A DNA stretch of 38,007 nucleotides, taken from NCBI RefSeq assembly GCF_014204325.1, contig NZ_JACHKT010000041.1, positions 1-38,007 of the forward strand, in the 5' to 3' direction. Under the pieces are notes generated by a model. That model worked only from the letters and a program-made list of their open reading frames with translations, did not search any database and was not told the origin of the DNA. Positions 7,369 to 17,479 of this stretch are shown in pieces (position 1 is the stretch's first letter; every line of letters begins with the position of its first letter). The DNA comes from Arcicella rosea (GTDB taxonomy: Bacteria; Bacteroidota; Bacteroidia; Cytophagales; Spirosomataceae). The position numbers and the translations under genes were made by a program.

Positions 7369-9789
7369 TCATTCCGTTCGTAAGCTCGTCACAGGATTTG
7401 CTAAAGCCGCTTTGATGGCTTGGTAACTTATCGTCAGCAAAGCTATAAAAAGTGCTAAAATGCCAGCCAATACAAAAATCCAAGCACTGATTTCAATGCG
7501 ATAGGCAAAGTCTTGTAGCCATTTGTTCATCAGCCAATAGCCAATCGGAAAAGCAAAACCGCAGGCAATCAGTACTAATTTTAAAAATTCTTTAGAAAGC
7601 AAAGTAACAATTTGACTCACTGAAGCTCCCAATACTTTGCGAACGCCAATTTCTTTCGTGCGTTGTTCTGCCGTGAAAGTTGCCAAACCAAACAAACCCA
7701 GGCAAGCGACGAAAATGGTAAGTCCAGAAAAAATGCTCAGAATGACACTAATTTTCTGTTCGCTTTGGTATGTTTTTTCAAATAATTCATCCATAAATGA
7801 ATATGAAAAAGGCTCTTCTACATTAAACTTTTGCCATTGATTTTTTAAGGAAGCCAACAAGCCTTCCACATCTTTTCCTTTTACTTTGATGGTTAAACCA
7901 TAAGTTTTTTCAGAAACCATCAACAAAGGCGTAATATTTTCATGAAGTGATTTGAAATGAAAATCCTTCACAACGCCAATGATGCTGTAAGTAACCTTCA
8001 AGCCATCGTTATTTTTTAAGCGAGTAATGGTATGTCCAACAGCATTTTTACCCCAACCGAAAGCTTTTGCAGCCGTTTCGTTGATAATCATGGCGGTAGA
8101 ATCCGTCGCAAAATCTTTAGAGAAATTTCGTCCAGCAATCACTTTCATGCCCATTGTTGGAATATATTGTTCGTCGATTTTGTATTCCAATGTCCGCATT
8201 ACTTGTGATTCATCACTATCTGGATAGCCCATTGAATTATTAGAATCACTTGGCCCAGCAGGTAAATAACCCGCACTGGTTACGCTCAATACTCTTGGGT
8301 CTTGCAAAATTTGCTGACGAAATACTTCTTCATTTTTGCCCAGTGACCAAGTATTTCGCATGATGAGTAATTGGTCTTTGGCATAGCCCAAATCTTTGCT
8401 TTGAATAAACTTAATTTGCTGATACACCACCGTTGTACCGATGATTAAAGCAATAGAAATAAAGAATTGAAAAACCACCAAACCACTTCTGAGACTGATA
8501 CTTTTTCCTGCCAATTTGAATTTGCCTTTCAATACTTCCACAGGATTGAAAGAAGAAAGGAAAAAAGCGGGATAACTGCCTGCCAAAACACCAACCAACA
8601 AACCAAAAACTAAGAAGGCAATGAGTAGGAGTGGGTTTTTGAGGAAATCTAACTGTAAATCTTTTTCGGCTAAATCGTTGAAAACGGGCAAAGACAATTG
8701 TACCAACATCAATGACAGTAGCAGTGCAACGACGCTTAAAAGGATGGATTCAAACAAAAATTGGCTAATTAAATCTTGTTTTATAGAACCCAATACTTTA
8801 CGAACGCCCACTTCTTTGGCACGTTTGGAAGCTCCAGCCGTAGAAAGATTCATAAAATTGATACAAGCGATGAGTAACATAAAAACTGCAATTGCCCCGA
8901 AAATATAAACATATTGAATGTTTCCACTGGGTTCAAGTGTGCCAGTGAAACCTTCGTCGAAGTGAATACTGGTAAGTGGTTGCAAGAAAAGCCCAAGTTG
9001 ATTGCCTTTTTGTAAAAACTGCGAAAGGCTCATGCCCATTGCCGTTTGGATTTGCGGACCCATGTACTTTTTGATGACTTGTGGCAGTTTGGCTTCTAAT
9101 ACTTTGTAGTCGAAATCTTCGGGCAAAACCAAATAAGTAAAATAGCCTGATGTCATCCATGAGGCTGCTTGGGCATCTTTTACGCCAGCCATTGAACCAA
9201 AAATGTCAAAATGAAAATGAGAATTATGCGGTACTTTGTCGATAAGTCCAGTTACTTTATAATTTTCATTCCAACTTTTGATAAATAGAACTTTACCAAT
9301 TGGGTTTTCATCACCGAAGTATTTTTTTGCAAAATCTTGCGTAATAACGGCGGTGTTGGGTTCACGCAAAGCCGTTTTTGCATCGCCTTTCAACAATGGT
9401 AAAGTAAAAACATCAAAGAAATTGGCATCTACAGAAGCGAAATCATGTTCTTTAAATTTCTTATTTTGATAAATAATTTCAGGCGAACCACTGGTACGCA
9501 AACGAGTAGCTGCTAATACTTCTGGATAATCGTTTTTCAGAACCTGAGCCGTTGGTGGCATTACGTTGGCTTCGTTGATTTTTCCGTCGTTGATAGATGC
9601 TTTAAATACTACTCTGAAAATTCTATCTGTTTTTTCGTTAAATCTATCATAGCTTAATTCATCATACACAAAAAGCATGATGACAAGGCAAGTGGCGATT
9701 CCCAAAGCCAAACCAACAATGTTAATTGCTGAGAACACCTTGTTTCTGAGCAAATTACGAATGGCGATTTTTAAATAATTTTGTATCAT
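7369..9789 (-). CDS. FtsX/MacB-type ABC permease P6
   Basis: 806 residues with the same double MacB_PCD-FtsX layout. The start MIQNYLKIAIRNLLRNKVF matches the P5 and P7 starts, and the C-terminus is NPVTSLRTE, with Thr where the paralogues have Lys. The coupling motifs are EVGVRKVLG and EIGVRKVLG. The first extracytoplasmic domain contains a typical MacB-PCD segment (VTGLIDKVPHNSHFHFDIF). No truncation or frameshift. Its start codon region and the following upstream spacer resemble those of P5, consistent with duplication that carried the spacer along. Confidence 0.92.
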   Translation of the reverse strand: MIQNYLKIAIRNLLRNKVFSAINIVGLALGIATCLVIMLFVYDELSYDRFNEKTDRIFRVVFKASINDGKINEANVMPPTAQVLKNDYPEVLAATRLRTSGSPEIIYQNKKFKEHDFASVDANFFDVFTLPLLKGDAKTALREPNTAVITQDFAKKYFGDENPIGKVLFIKSWNENYKVTGLIDKVPHNSHFHFDIFGSMAGVKDAQAASWMTSGYFTYLVLPEDFDYKVLEAKLPQVIKKYMGPQIQTAMGMSLSQFLQKGNQLGLFLQPLTSIHFDEGFTGTLEPSGNIQYVYIFGAIAVFMLLIACINFMNLSTAGASKRAKEVGVRKVLGSIKQDLISQFLFESILLSVVALLLSLMLVQLSLPVFNDLAEKDLQLDFLKNPLLLIAFLVFGLLVGVLAGSYPAFFLSSFNPVEVLKGKFKLAGKSISLRSGLVVFQFFISIALIIGTTVVYQQIKFIQSKDLGYAKDQLLIMRNTWSLGKNEEVFRQQILQDPRVLSVTSAGYLPAGPSDSNNSMGYPDSDESQVMRTLEYKIDEQYIPTMGMKVIAGRNFSKDFATDSTAMIINETAAKAFGWGKNAVGHTITRLKNNDGLKVTYSIIGVVKDFHFKSLHENITPLLMVSEKTYGLTIKVKGKDVEGLLASLKNQWQKFNVEEPFSYSFMDELFEKTYQSEQKISVILSIFSGLTIFVACLGLFGLATFTAEQRTKEIGVRKVLGASVSQIVTLLSKEFLKLVLIACGFAFPIGYWLMNKWLQDFAYRIEISAWIFVLAGILALFIALLTISYQAIKAALANPVTSLRTE

Positions 9790-9866
9790 TTTTTTGGACT
9801 TTAGGATTGATGACTAAAGGACTTTGGGATTTCAGATTTCAGATTTAGGGTTTTGGTAGAAAATTT

Positions 9867-9901
9867 ACTCCTCACTCCGCACTCAAAATTCCCAACTCAA
9901 C
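9867..9901. repeat. Five-unit heptamer array after P5 stop
   Basis: Plus strand: ACTCCTC, ACTCCGC, ACTCAAA, ATTCCCA, ACTCAAC, then directly the TCA complement of the P5 TGA stop at 9902. The rest of the spacer (9790-9866) contains GGACTTT, GGATTGAT, GACTAAA, GGACTTTG, GGATTTC and AGATTTC units of 7-8 bases. Confidence 0.8.
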
Positions 9902-12286
9902 TCATTCTGTTCTTAAACTCTTCACAGGGTTTGCGGAGGCGGCTTTGATGGCTTGATAACTTACCGTTAATAAAGTAATCAATAATGCTCCCAAGCCAGA
10001 TGCTACAAAAATCCACCAAGAAATATCTGAACGGTATTCGTATTTTTTCAACCAATTATTCATGAAAAAATAAGCAATTGGCGTAGCAAGTAGTAACGAA
10101 ATCATCACTAAAAAGACAAAATCTTTAGAAAGTAATTGCCATAAATTCAAAACTGTAGCTCCTAAAACTTTCCTAACCCCGATTTCTTTGGTGCGTTGTT
10201 CTGCGGTGAAAGAAGCCAAACCAAATATGCCAAGACAACTGATAAAAATGGCAAGTATGGCAAAGAAGGTCGCCAGTTTTCCAATTCGTTCTTCGTTTCC
10301 GAATTTCTTCGCATATTCCTCATCTACAAAATTGTATTCAAATGGAACTGCTGGGTTGTATTTTTTGAATACTGTCTCCATTTTACTCAATGCTTCTCTT
10401 GAGCTTATTTTTGGATTTATTTTAATGATAAGAATATTTTCTTGGTCTTTAGAAATATGGAAAAGTGATGGTCTGACTGGCTGATAAGGCGATTGCACCA
10501 CCATGTCTTTAATTACACCCACAATTTTGAATGGTTTACCATTCCATTTAAGGGTCTTTCCAACTGGATTTTTTAACCCTATGAATTTTACGGCAGCTTG
10601 GTTCACTACGAAGGCTAAAGAATCAGTAGCATAGTCTTTTGAAAAATCTCGTCCATCGACAAATTGCCAACCTACGGTTTTTCCATATTCATAAGTAACG
10701 CCATTGTTCGGGAAATCAAGGGCTAAATTTGGGTCTTTTCCTTCCCAATCGAAACCGCCATTTGTATTCCAAACTTCGGTAGTTGGGCTTCCAGATTCGG
10801 TCATTTCTGAAATTGCTCCAGTACTTTTTAATTCCCCACGGATGGTTTCAAAATGATTATGAATATCAGGCGTTTGCATATTCATGGTGATTAAACCATC
10901 ACGATTATAACCAATTGGGCGGTTTTTGGCGTGTTGAATTTGGCGGAAAACTACAATCGTTCCGATAATTAAAGTAACAGAAACGGTAAACTGAATAACA
11001 ACTAATACTTTACGAGGAATAGCCGCATAACGACCCACTTTGAAAGTGCCTTTTAATACTTTGACAGGCTGGAAAGATGATAAATATAGGGCTGGATAAC
11101 TTCCCGCAATTAAACCTGTGAGTAAGCTAAAGCTAAGACCCAACAGCCAAAAGAAAGGATTTGTCCATAGAATGACCATTTTTTTATCAGCTACTTCATT
11201 GAATGTTGGCAAAATAAGCTGAACGAGTAGGATTGAAAATATAAATGCAAATACTACAACTAATAAGGATTCGCTTAAAAACTGGATAATTAATTGGCTA
11301 CGAGCTGAACCAATGGCTTTACGGACACCTACTTCTTTAGCTCGTTTTTCCGAACGAGCGGTACTCAAATTCATAAAATTAATACAAGCCAATAGCAAAA
11401 CGAAAATGCCAATAATACCAAAAAGCCAAACAAATTCAATTCTTCCACCCACATTGATACCATTTTTAAATTCACCATACAAATGCCATTTGCTCATAGG
11501 TTGTAAGAATACTTCGGGTTTATAGCTTTTGTATTCTTTAGCAACTTTATTGAATTTAACATTGATGATTTTTTTTGAAACTTTATCTAAATCAGCATTG
11601 TCAGCCAATTGAACAAAAGTTTGGGTAAAATTGCTTCCCCAAGGATCATCCATCTTTTTAATCCAAGGATTAGTAATCAGGTATAATTCCCAAGGCAAAA
11701 TATACTCCATTGCTTTAAAACTGGAATTGTAAGGTAAATCCTCATAAACGCCTGTTACTTTTACTATTTCTTTATTATCAATTTTGATAAGTTTATTCAT
11801 TGGGTTTGTATCCCCAAAATAGGCTTTTGCTACTGATTCAGATAATAAAATTGAATTTGGTTCTTTCAATCCTCCTCTTGTACCTTTTAGCATCTTCAAA
11901 CTCAACATATCTGTTACTTGTGGTTCAAAGTAATTTCCAGATTTAGTGAATTTCTTTTCTCCATAAGTCAGAATATGGGTTGATGTCCAAGAAGATTGTA
12001 AAACATATTTAAAATCGCTACCATAATGACTGCGAATTTCTTCGGCCATTACCGCTGGATTAGATGGCTGAGTAGTTTTTTCTCCATTATAAAGGTTATG
12101 TTGCAATACTTGTGCGATGCGGTCATAATTTTCATGGGATTTATCGTAGGAAATTTCATCATAAATCCAAAGACCAATTAACATAGCCACTGCCATACCA
12201 GTAGCCAATCCCGCTATATTAATGAAGGAATAGACCTTGTTTCTGAGCAAGGTTCTTAGAGCGATTTTTAGATAATTTTGTATCAT
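9902..12286 (-). CDS. FtsX/MacB-type ABC permease P5 (closest to P2)
   Basis: 794 residues. It is visibly the sister of P2 (17547-19925): shared blocks include AMLIGLWI, ILLSES/ILISES, RAKEVGVRKAIGS, KNRPIGY, SPTT and the second-half coupling motif EIGVRKVLGA. Both differ together from the other paralogues in the first coupling motif (RKAIG instead of RKVLG). All membrane segments and both extracytoplasmic domains are complete. The two genes are separated by P3 and P4, so a simple single-gene tandem duplication does not explain the order. Substrate unknown. Confidence 0.92.
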   Translation of the reverse strand: MIQNYLKIALRTLLRNKVYSFINIAGLATGMAVAMLIGLWIYDEISYDKSHENYDRIAQVLQHNLYNGEKTTQPSNPAVMAEEIRSHYGSDFKYVLQSSWTSTHILTYGEKKFTKSGNYFEPQVTDMLSLKMLKGTRGGLKEPNSILLSESVAKAYFGDTNPMNKLIKIDNKEIVKVTGVYEDLPYNSSFKAMEYILPWELYLITNPWIKKMDDPWGSNFTQTFVQLADNADLDKVSKKIINVKFNKVAKEYKSYKPEVFLQPMSKWHLYGEFKNGINVGGRIEFVWLFGIIGIFVLLLACINFMNLSTARSEKRAKEVGVRKAIGSARSQLIIQFLSESLLVVVFAFIFSILLVQLILPTFNEVADKKMVILWTNPFFWLLGLSFSLLTGLIAGSYPALYLSSFQPVKVLKGTFKVGRYAAIPRKVLVVIQFTVSVTLIIGTIVVFRQIQHAKNRPIGYNRDGLITMNMQTPDIHNHFETIRGELKSTGAISEMTESGSPTTEVWNTNGGFDWEGKDPNLALDFPNNGVTYEYGKTVGWQFVDGRDFSKDYATDSLAFVVNQAAVKFIGLKNPVGKTLKWNGKPFKIVGVIKDMVVQSPYQPVRPSLFHISKDQENILIIKINPKISSREALSKMETVFKKYNPAVPFEYNFVDEEYAKKFGNEERIGKLATFFAILAIFISCLGIFGLASFTAEQRTKEIGVRKVLGATVLNLWQLLSKDFVFLVMISLLLATPIAYFFMNNWLKKYEYRSDISWWIFVASGLGALLITLLTVSYQAIKAASANPVKSLRTE

Positions 12287-12386
12287 TTTTTTGGGACTTT
12301 AGGATTTATGACTAAAGGACTATATGACTAAAAGACCGAAGACTATAAGAGTCAAGTAATAAGGATTTCAGATTTTAGTGAAAAAT

Positions 12387-12421
12387 ACTCCTCATTCCGC
12401 ACTCAAAACTCCCAACTCAAC
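12387..12421. repeat. Five-unit heptamer array after P4 stop
   Basis: Plus strand: ACTCCTC, ATTCCGC, ACTCAAA, ACTCCCA, ACTCAAC, directly abutting the stop complement at 12422. Upstream in the spacer (12287-12386) is the longest of the GACTAAA/GGATTT-type stretches. Confidence 0.8.
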
Positions 12422-14848
12422 TCATTCTGTTCTCAAACTCTTCACAGGATTCATCAAGGCTGATTTTGTGGCTTGAAAACCAACGGTGAGTAAAGCAATT
12501 GCCAAAGCCAAAACGCCCGCAACCACAAAGTACCACCATTCAATATTGATTCTACTCGCAAAATCTTGTAACCATTGGTGCATAAAATAATAGGCAATCG
12601 GGCAAGCGATGAGGATGGCGATACTTACCAAAATCAAAAAGTCTTTTGATAGCAATTGTACAATACTGAATACCGACGCACCCAGAATTTTACGAATGCC
12701 AATTTCTTTGGTACGAGATTCTACCGTGAAAGTAGCTAAACCGAAAAGTCCCATACAAGCGATAAAAATTGCCCAAACCGAAGCCATTGTAAACAAAGTA
12801 CTATACTGACTTTCAGTTTCGTATTGTTTGTTGAAATTTTCGCTCATAAAGAAAAACTCAAATGGATTTCCTGAAAAATGCTTTTTGAATACATTTTCTA
12901 AAGTCGCCACTTTACTATTCATATTTTCGCCAGCAAGCTTTATCGTTAAGTACGAAGAACTATTGAAAGGATAAAAAATCATCGGGTCGATGGCGGTTTG
13001 TAAACCTTTGTGATGATAATCTTTCACAACGCCAATCACATCCAAATAACGTTCGTCCCATTTGATTTTAGCGTTTACGGCTTCGTTGGCTGATTTAAAA
13101 CCGAGTTGCTCAAGGGCTTTTTCGTTCAAGAGTACTTTGCTATTATTGTTCCATTCCACGTCACATTCTTGTTCGGTAAAACTTCTTCCTGCCTTCAATG
13201 GAATATCGTAGGTTTTTAGAAATTTATGTCCAATCGTTACGAAAGAGTAAGGTTTTTGTTCGTCGCCAGTTTTTGATTTGGCAGAAGTAAAACCAACCGT
13301 CGTGAAATTATACCAGTTACTTGGCACGCTTCCGCTGGTACAATAATCATTTACGAAATTGAGGTTGGCAATATCGTTTTCAAAGGCATTTACTCGGTTT
13401 TTGAAAGTACTGTCTTTCCCAATTTCTGGGCCTTTTATTACCAACAATTGCTTGATATTCATGCCCAAATCTTGGTTTTGCATGTGTTTCAACTGACTGA
13501 AAATAATCAACGTAACAATAATCAGTACAATTGAAATACTGAATTGGGTAACCACGAGTGATTTACGCAAGAAAATCCCTTTAGCTGATTTGTGTAATTT
13601 TCCTTTTAGGGTTTCTATCAATTTAAAATTCGCCAAACCCCAAGCGGTATAAATGCCCGAAGCGACAGAACCAATAATCAACAAGCCCAAACCAATAATC
13701 CACAAAGAGGAGGAAAGTAAAGTACTCAGCGAAAGGTTTTTCTGAATGATTTCGTTGAAAAATGGTTGTAAAAGTGTCACCAGAAAAATAGCTCCAATAA
13801 AGGCTAAAAGGTTTACCAAAATAGATTCTCCCAAAAATTGCATCACCAAATTGTTGCGAGTTGCTCCGATTACTTTTCTTACGCCTACCTCATTGGCTCT
13901 TTTTAGGGCGTTGGCGGTACTTAGGTTGATATAATTAAACCATGCAATCAGTAAAATCAAAAAGGCGATGCCACTTAAAATAAATACATATTTGATATTG
14001 CCATTGTGTGGATAAGTATCTGAAAAACTGCTTGCTAAATGGATTTCCGAAAAAGGTTGTAAGCGAAAAGTTATATCATCATTTTCTTTGCTGAGTTCCT
14101 TGCGGAGTACATTGAGTTTGCCTTCAAGTGCCAGATAATCAGTATTTTGATTTAACTGAAAATAGGTGTCAATATACTGAGAATCCAGATTAGTAAGATT
14201 TGCCCAAGAGTTATCATTGAGGTTGGCTGGGTTTTTTAAGGTTTCTAATGAAAAAACAAAGTCGAGTTGAATGTCGGAAAGGTCGCCCATATTGGCAAAA
14301 ACACCTTCTACTAAATAATCTTTTTTCCCAAATTGGTTATATAAAGTAAGCGTTTTACCGATAGGATTTTCTTGGTCGAAGTACTTTTTCGCCACAGATG
14401 CTGCTACAAAAACTACATCAGGTTTTTGTAATGCCGAAGCCGAACCTTTGATGAGTGGAAAACTAAAAAAAGTAAAGAAATTACTTTCTGAATAGGCTAC
14501 TTTTTTCTCACGGAAAGAAACATTTTTTGCCTCATATTTCACTACGCCTTGCCCAACGCTCTCGGCTACACGACAGTAACTTTTGATTTCTGGAAAACGT
14601 TCTTGTGCTTTCGTAGCCCAGCCCGGTTCTACTTGAGCCCACGATTCGCCTTTGGAGTTTTGGTTCAAAAGTCGGAACATCGTAGGCAAGTTGGCGTGAA
14701 ATTGGTTCACGCTTTTTTCCAAACTTACATATTCCAAAATCAACAAAAAGGCAGCAATCCCCAAAGCCAAGCCCGCAATGTTGATAAATGAGTAAACCTT
14801 GTTTCTTAACAAGATTCTCAAAGCGATTTTTAAATGATTTTTGAACAT
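12422..14848 (-). CDS. FtsX/MacB-type ABC permease P4
   Basis: 808 residues, double MacB_PCD-FtsX architecture. The first 18 residues (MFKNHLKIALRILLRNKV) are identical to those of P3, and the DNA is identical for 56 bases, while the bodies of the two proteins have diverged widely. The first extracytoplasmic domain is unlike the paralogues (Ser/Asn-rich, QNSKGESWAQVEPGW). Coupling motifs are EVGVRKVIG and EIGIRKILG. Complete, with C-terminus NPVKSLRTE. The distinct outer domain suggests a different partner or substrate from its neighbours; that is inference. Confidence 0.92.
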   Translation of the reverse strand: MFKNHLKIALRILLRNKVYSFINIAGLALGIAAFLLILEYVSLEKSVNQFHANLPTMFRLLNQNSKGESWAQVEPGWATKAQERFPEIKSYCRVAESVGQGVVKYEAKNVSFREKKVAYSESNFFTFFSFPLIKGSASALQKPDVVFVAASVAKKYFDQENPIGKTLTLYNQFGKKDYLVEGVFANMGDLSDIQLDFVFSLETLKNPANLNDNSWANLTNLDSQYIDTYFQLNQNTDYLALEGKLNVLRKELSKENDDITFRLQPFSEIHLASSFSDTYPHNGNIKYVFILSGIAFLILLIAWFNYINLSTANALKRANEVGVRKVIGATRNNLVMQFLGESILVNLLAFIGAIFLVTLLQPFFNEIIQKNLSLSTLLSSSLWIIGLGLLIIGSVASGIYTAWGLANFKLIETLKGKLHKSAKGIFLRKSLVVTQFSISIVLIIVTLIIFSQLKHMQNQDLGMNIKQLLVIKGPEIGKDSTFKNRVNAFENDIANLNFVNDYCTSGSVPSNWYNFTTVGFTSAKSKTGDEQKPYSFVTIGHKFLKTYDIPLKAGRSFTEQECDVEWNNNSKVLLNEKALEQLGFKSANEAVNAKIKWDERYLDVIGVVKDYHHKGLQTAIDPMIFYPFNSSSYLTIKLAGENMNSKVATLENVFKKHFSGNPFEFFFMSENFNKQYETESQYSTLFTMASVWAIFIACMGLFGLATFTVESRTKEIGIRKILGASVFSIVQLLSKDFLILVSIAILIACPIAYYFMHQWLQDFASRINIEWWYFVVAGVLALAIALLTVGFQATKSALMNPVKSLRTE
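14793..14848. repeat. 56-bp exact direct repeat, copy at P4 start
   Basis: These 56 bases covering the first codons of P4 are identical to 17378-17433 at the start of P3. Outside the block the two genes differ strongly, so this looks like gene conversion or a shared recent crossover point. Confidence 0.8.
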
Positions 14849-14854
14849 TTTCTT

Positions 14855-14902
14855 GACTTTCGGATTTTAGGACTTTCGGATTTTAGGACTTTAGGATTTT
14901 GG
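14855..14902. repeat. Three 16-base direct repeats in the P3-P4 spacer
   Basis: GACTTTCGGATTTTAG occurs at 14855-14870 and 14871-14886 exactly, then at 14887-14902 with two changes. Each unit is two of the GGA(C/T)TTNN octamers that recur in the other permease spacers. Confidence 0.85.
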
Positions 14903-14920
14903 AGGTTTGGTGAAAAATTT

Positions 14921-14955
14921 ACTCCTCACTCAGCACTCAAAACTCCCAACTCAAA
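14921..14955. repeat. Five-unit heptamer array after P3 stop
   Basis: Plus strand: ACTCCTC, ACTCAGC, ACTCAAA, ACTCCCA, ACTCAAA, followed by AAA and the stop complement at 14959. Confidence 0.8.
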
Positions 14956-14958
14956 AAA

Positions 14959-17433
14959 TCATTCTGTTCGTAAACTTTTCACTGGGTTCATCAAAGCGGC
15001 TTTTACTGATTGATAACTTACAGAAATCAAAGCAATGGTGATAGAGGCGATACCGCCCAACGTAAAAATCCACCAACTAATATCAATGCGATAAGCGAAA
15101 TCTTGTAACCATTGATTCATCGCCCAATACGCAATCGGCGTAGCAATGAAGATTCCTAAAATGACTAATTTCAAAAAGTCTTTCGACAGCAATTGCATGA
15201 TTTGCATCACCGAAGCTCCTAATACTTTGCGAATGCCAATTTCTTTGGTGCGTTGTTGGGTTGTAAAAGCCACTAAGCCAAATAAACCCATGCAAGAAAT
15301 CAAGATAGCAACGCCCGTAGCGGTGTTGAGAATTTTGGCAAAGCGTTCTTCTTTTTCATAGAATTTGGCAATACTTTCATCAAAAAAATGCGGACTAAAT
15401 TCTTCATAACTATTAGGATAAATTTCCTTGTAAGCTTTTTCTATTTTGGCTAAAACAGTTTTGAAATCAGTCGAAGATTGTCCTTTGCTATGAATTTTTA
15501 CGTTGATAGCAGATTCATATTTAGTTTCCGACATCATATACAAAGGCTGAATGGCTTTGTGTAATGACTGTAAATGAAAGTCAGCCACAACGCCAACGAT
15601 GGGTAATTTATAATCTCCTTTTCCACCCGAATAAACTAAAAAGTGTCCAACGGCTTGTTCTGGCTTTTTGAAACCCAATGCTTTTGCGTAAGTTTCGTTA
15701 ATGATAAACTCTTTGGCGGTGTCGCTATTGGTGATATTTCTGCCTGCCAAGATTTTTATCCCAAACATCGGTATATAATTTTCATCAATCGTTCTTCTAT
15801 GAACATCTAATTTGATTTCCTTTTCGCCTTCCTTATAAGTTACTCTGTTGGTAGAATAGCCATTTCTTGCTGGTGTTTCTCCAAGACTAACAATTGCTAT
15901 TTCAGGAATTTGCTTTAGTTTTTGAATGAGTACGTTCTTCTTGTTACTGTTTACGTCATTCCAATCTGTGTGAAAATTAACGATGGCATCTTTTTTAAAG
16001 CCGAGGTCTTTACTAAGCATATACTTCGACTGCGTAGCCACAATGATTGTTCCTAAAATAAATACTTGCGAAGCTGTAAATTGAAAAGTAATCAAAGCTT
16101 TACGAAGTAGAGCAGTTCGAGTTTGTCCGCCAGACGATACTTGGTTTTTCAAAGACGAAACAGGCTGATATGCTGAAATCATCCAAGCAGGATACAAGCC
16201 TGATAAAACACAAGTGCCAAGCGTGATGATGCCTAAAAAGCCTAAAATATTTGGACTTAAAACATTAAAAGATAATTCTTTCGGAATAAATTCTTTGAAA
16301 ATCCAAAGAATAGGTTCTACTAAAAGAACAGAAAAAAAGACGGCTAACGTGGTGATAATAAATGTTTCACATAAAAACTGAATCACTAAAGTTTTTCTAT
16401 TACTTCCCAATACTTTACGAACACCGATTTCTTTAACACGAGTAATAGATTGTGCGGTTGATAAATTAACGTAATTGATGGCAGCAATCAAAAGTAAAAA
16501 TCCAGCGATTCCCAACAATGTGTAAAGCGTTGGTAAATGTACTTGTCTTGAAAAATTGTCTTGTAATGTATCACTAAAATGAATATCCGATAAAGCTTGC
16601 AATGACAGCATTCTACCATTATTCCACTCATCTTTTTGGTCAAGATGTTTTTTTAGAAAAGCAGGAAATTGAGCATTTACAGTATTTGCTTTGGCATTTT
16701 GAGTAAGTTTTACAAAAGCCATTGAACTCGAATTGGTGTTCGTCCATTGGTCTAATTGAAATTCTTTACGCCAATTTTTGGCTTCGATACTTTTGAAAGA
16801 AATAAAGTTTTTAAACTTAAAATCAGAATTAACAGGAAAGTCTTTCACAACGCCCGTTACAGTTGTCGCCAAAGAATCATTGAAGTATAATTGTTTGCCT
16901 AATACTTGTGCTAAAGGAATTTTGCCAAAATACTTTTCTGCTTCTGTCTGGCTTAATACTACTTGGTTGGGCGTAGTGAGGGCTGTTTTGGGGCTTCCTG
17001 CTAACCATTCGTAATTGAAAATTTTAAAATATTCTGGCTGACAAACCAATACTTCTGAATTGTCATTTTTCCAGATTTTAGCTGGATTTTTACCGTCTTT
17101 TTTGTCGTTTGGTAAAGATGTTCTTGCACTCCAAACATGACAAGCCGATAGATACTCTATACCCGAAATTTCTTGTGCAAGAGAAGCGGGCATTGGAGCA
17201 GACAAACCTGGGTTATAATAATTTTCTCCTTGCTGGCCTTTGAAACCAGAAGTTACTCTATAAATTCGTTCACGGTCGGGTTGAAAATCCTCAAAACTCA
17301 GTTCAAAGCTGACAAGTAAATAAATCACCAAGCAGGCACTTACGCCAATTGCCAAACCCAATATATTAACGAAAGAATAAACCTTGTTTCTTAACAAGAT
17401 TCTCAAAGCGATTTTTAAATGATTTTTGAACAT
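14959..17433 (-). CDS. FtsX/MacB-type ABC permease P3
   Basis: 824 residues, the longest of the eight. Layout is the same as its neighbours, with coupling motifs EIGVRKVLG and EIGIRKVLG and C-terminus NPVKSLRTE. The extra length is mainly in the first extracytoplasmic domain (region around VWSARTSLPNDKKDGKNPAK) and in the second one (KIHSKGQSSTDFKTV). It shares its first 18 codons with P4. Second-half features such as EYGIK-type FGIKILAGRNITNSD and YPNSYEEF are closer to P1 than to P5 or P2, as judged by eye. Confidence 0.92.
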   Translation of the reverse strand: MFKNHLKIALRILLRNKVYSFVNILGLAIGVSACLVIYLLVSFELSFEDFQPDRERIYRVTSGFKGQQGENYYNPGLSAPMPASLAQEISGIEYLSACHVWSARTSLPNDKKDGKNPAKIWKNDNSEVLVCQPEYFKIFNYEWLAGSPKTALTTPNQVVLSQTEAEKYFGKIPLAQVLGKQLYFNDSLATTVTGVVKDFPVNSDFKFKNFISFKSIEAKNWRKEFQLDQWTNTNSSSMAFVKLTQNAKANTVNAQFPAFLKKHLDQKDEWNNGRMLSLQALSDIHFSDTLQDNFSRQVHLPTLYTLLGIAGFLLLIAAINYVNLSTAQSITRVKEIGVRKVLGSNRKTLVIQFLCETFIITTLAVFFSVLLVEPILWIFKEFIPKELSFNVLSPNILGFLGIITLGTCVLSGLYPAWMISAYQPVSSLKNQVSSGGQTRTALLRKALITFQFTASQVFILGTIIVATQSKYMLSKDLGFKKDAIVNFHTDWNDVNSNKKNVLIQKLKQIPEIAIVSLGETPARNGYSTNRVTYKEGEKEIKLDVHRRTIDENYIPMFGIKILAGRNITNSDTAKEFIINETYAKALGFKKPEQAVGHFLVYSGGKGDYKLPIVGVVADFHLQSLHKAIQPLYMMSETKYESAINVKIHSKGQSSTDFKTVLAKIEKAYKEIYPNSYEEFSPHFFDESIAKFYEKEERFAKILNTATGVAILISCMGLFGLVAFTTQQRTKEIGIRKVLGASVMQIMQLLSKDFLKLVILGIFIATPIAYWAMNQWLQDFAYRIDISWWIFTLGGIASITIALISVSYQSVKAALMNPVKSLRTE
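17378..17433. repeat. 56-bp exact direct repeat, copy at P3 start
   Basis: Identical over 56 bases to 14793-14848 (start of P4). See the evidence there; the copies are 2,585 bases apart and in the same orientation, so recombination between them would delete one whole permease gene. Confidence 0.8.
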
Positions 17434-17479
17434 GGGTTTGGACTTTAGGATTGATGACTAAATGACTAAAGGATTTTGG

